A DNA stretch of 7,876 nucleotides from Prevotella sp. UBA7782. GTDB taxonomy: Bacteria > Bacteroidota > Bacteroidia > Bacteroidales > Bacteroidaceae. The translations under genes were made by a program, and so were the position numbers. The notes beneath the pieces were generated by a model. That model did no database searches and was not told where the DNA came from. It saw only the letters and a list, made by a program, of their open reading frames with translations. Shown here piece after piece: positions 6,990 through 7,876 of this stretch (the first letter of the stretch is position 1; every line of letters starts with the position of its first letter). The stretch covers positions 1 to 7,876 of the forward strand of contig DLDC01000225.1 in the NCBI GenBank assembly GCA_002480935.1. Direction: 5' to 3'.

Positions 6990-7345
6990 CCTGCAGAGCC
7001 GTGCGCCGCCAACATGCGCGCCAAGTGTGTCCATAGCGAGCCGGGGCGTCAGAGCGGCGCGCCCGGCAAGCGGCGGGCAGGCATCTCGCAGAGCACGGCA
7101 CAGGGCGCGGCTGTCGGGGTCATGCGCTAAAGAGTCATAAAAGCGGCCGTTCTGCAAGGCAAAAAGGCCATTTCTGCAACACAAAAAGGGCACTTTTGCA
7201 ACGTGAAAAGGGCACTTTTGCAAAACTCGATGCATGTTGCTGACTTTCAGAATCTTGCAGAGGCACACCAACTGCGGCCAGGCAAGCCTCGGCAGCCCGG
7301 CTTGCAGCCTGCCCGAGCAGCCCGGCTGTCGCATCCTTCCGCGGT
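6990..7345. other. GC-rich non-coding block in the tig-DUF177 gap
   Basis: Between two AT-rich promoter regions, about 350 bp is strikingly GC-rich and full of short repeats. These include GGCGCGCC (7054-7063 region), an 11-bp direct repeat GCAGCCCGGCT at 7292-7302 and 7317-7327, and an inverted pair GCAAGCC (7282-7288) with GGCTTGC (7299-7305). It encloses the 22-bp array. A 167-codon open frame runs across most of it on the minus strand, but it is rich in Cys and Arg, crosses the repeats and shows no protein-family feature. I see no RNA gene. It may be an intergenic repetitive element of this genome. Confidence 0.5.
7153..7223. repeat. Tandem array of 22-bp repeats (tig-DUF177 gap)
   Basis: TGCAA recurs at 7153, 7175, 7197 and 7219, an exact 22-bp period, giving three full units and the start of a fourth. 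The best units share AAAAGGGCACTTTTGCAA. Each has an A-tract and a T-tract about 10 bases apart around a near-palindromic core. Period, tract spacing and orientation match the array at 976-1063, and the unit core is similar, so the two look like one family. A lone partial unit (TGAAAAGGGCATT) stands at 7349-7361. It is non-coding: a 22-bp period rotates the reading frame. Function unknown. Confidence 0.8.
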
Positions 7346-7488
7346 GACTGAAAAGGGCATTACACCTTATTATTAATGTGGATTTGAGGTACGCAGCTAC
7401 TGTCAAAAGCCGCTTCGCCAAACGGGCGCAACATGCCCGGCGGGCGGCATAAAGCATAAAAATAAATGTTTAAATGTAAAAAAAGTGT

Positions 7489-7509
7489 TGATAAATTGCT
7501 GATTATCAG
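7489..7509. promoter_or_regulatory. Dyad in the DUF177 promoter spacer (possible operator)
   Basis: TGATAA (7489-7494) and TTATCA (7503-7508) form an inverted repeat with an 8-bp spacer. The second arm is also part of an 11-bp palindrome, CTGATTATCAG (7499-7509). Both overlap or abut the -33 region of the adjacent promoter, where a repressor could act. No regulator is recognised. Confidence 0.3.
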
Positions 7510-7527
7510 AAAAACTTAGTAATTTTG
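7496..7527 (+). promoter_or_regulatory. Putative DUF177 gene promoter, TTG-21 bp-TAATTTTG
   Basis: TAATTTTG (7520-7527) matches the Bacteroidetes -7 consensus exactly, and TTG (7496-7498) lies 21 bp upstream as a -33 box. It is the best-formed promoter in the window. The expected start site is about 7531-7535, and the start codon is at 7536, so the transcript would have almost no leader. Confidence 0.6.
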
Positions 7528-7535
7528 CAGCCCAA

Positions 7536-7876
7536 ATGAATTGCTTGGAAAACTTTCAGATAGACTTGAAGAGCCTGAAAGAGGGCCTTCAAACGCTGGA
7601 ATACGACCTTGACGACAGCTTCTTCAATGCCATTGAGGGCAGCGAGATGTCGGCAGGGCGCTTGCACGTAACAGTGGATGTGGAGCGCGTAAACGACTCG
7701 TTCTTCGCCCTGCACTTCCATGGTCAGGGCACCGTCATGGTGCCGTGCGACATCTGTCTGGAGGATATGGAGCAGCCCGTCAGCATAGACGAGAGGCTCT
7801 CAGCCAAGTTTGGAGAAGAAAACTCGGAGGATGACGACCTTGTAACTGTGGCCGAGGACGAAGGAATACTCGATGT
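7536..7876 (+). CDS. YceD/DUF177 family protein, N-terminal part (3' end cut by window edge)
   Basis: The first 113 codons of a DUF177 (YceD-like) protein. Members usually sit immediately upstream of rpmF (ribosomal protein L32) and are linked to ribosome/rRNA accumulation; the biochemical role is not well defined. Residues 7-34, including FQIDLKSLKEG and YDLDDSFFNAIE, match the family N-terminus. A beta-rich stretch with HVTVDVERV (44-52) follows, then the typical Cys pair C71-DI-C74 in VPCDICLEDM, then an acidic segment (EENSEDDD, 94-101) typical of the C-terminal half. The ATG at 7536 is preferred over Met38 because the conserved N-terminal segment lies between them. It has no Shine-Dalgarno, and a -7 promoter element ends 8 bp upstream. 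The gene is divergent from tig. Confidence 0.85.
   Translation, partial: MNCLENFQIDLKSLKEGLQTLEYDLDDSFFNAIEGSEMSAGRLHVTVDVERVNDSFFALHFHGQGTVMVPCDICLEDMEQPVSIDERLSAKFGEENSEDDDLVTVAEDEGILD

Noticed and set aside
6946..7140. 64-codon plus-strand open frame
   Set aside because: It sits in the same GC-rich non-coding block, with low-complexity Arg/Ala/Ser composition and no family signal.
6954..7457. 167-codon minus-strand open frame in the tig-DUF177 gap
   Set aside because: It runs through the 22-bp array and the GC-rich block, overlaps the putative tig promoter, is rich in Cys and Arg and has no recognisable domain. GC-rich DNA lacks stop codons by composition.
7506..7721. 71-codon minus-strand open frame at the right end
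   Set aside because: It is antisense to the DUF177 gene and covers that gene's promoter element and conserved N-terminus.

Overview
The window looks like chromosomal core DNA from a member of the Bacteroidales, most likely the Prevotella group. This is an inference from three things. The gene order tig-clpP-clpX-recQ is characteristic of that group. The protein variants fit it, with a long RecQ C-terminal extension and a VGY loop in ClpX. The gaps carry Bacteroidetes-type -7 promoter elements (TAnnTTTG), while Shine-Dalgarno sequences are mostly absent. The coding DNA is moderately GC-rich and the promoter regions are very AT-rich.

Layout, left to right: the 5' two-thirds or so of guaB (IMP dehydrogenase, minus strand, runs off the left edge at 1); a 345-bp gap (819-1163) with the guaB promoter, several dyads and an array of 22-bp repeats; recQ (1164-3344, minus); clpX (3371-4609, minus); clpP (4667-5332, minus); a 176-bp regulatory gap; tig (5509-6873, minus); a 662-bp divergent gap (6874-7535) with the tig promoter, a GC-rich non-coding block, a second 22-bp repeat array and a promoter; then the 5' part of a YceD/DUF177 gene (7536 to the right edge, plus).

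The centre is a protein-quality-control block. Trigger factor meets nascent chains at the ribosome, and ClpX unfolds substrates and feeds them to ClpP. clpP, clpX and recQ look co-transcribed (57-bp and 26-bp spacers), with a likely promoter of their own in the tig-clpP gap. recQ, a DNA-repair helicase, rides at the end. guaB has its own promoter. The DUF177 gene on the right normally precedes rpmF (ribosomal protein L32), which lies beyond the window.

The genes are ordinary core genes. The points most worth a second look are: (1) ClpP has Asn199 where a gap-free motif alignment to E. coli ClpP predicts the catalytic Asp; (2) two separate non-coding gaps carry tandem arrays of related quasi-palindromic sequences with an exact 22-bp period and phased A/T tracts; (3) an 11-bp perfect inverted repeat flanks the putative clpP promoter, and a strong stem-loop lies between clpP and clpX; (4) the DUF177 gene appears to be nearly leaderless. 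No mobile element, CRISPR array, tRNA or rRNA was seen, and I found no convincing new multi-gene system.
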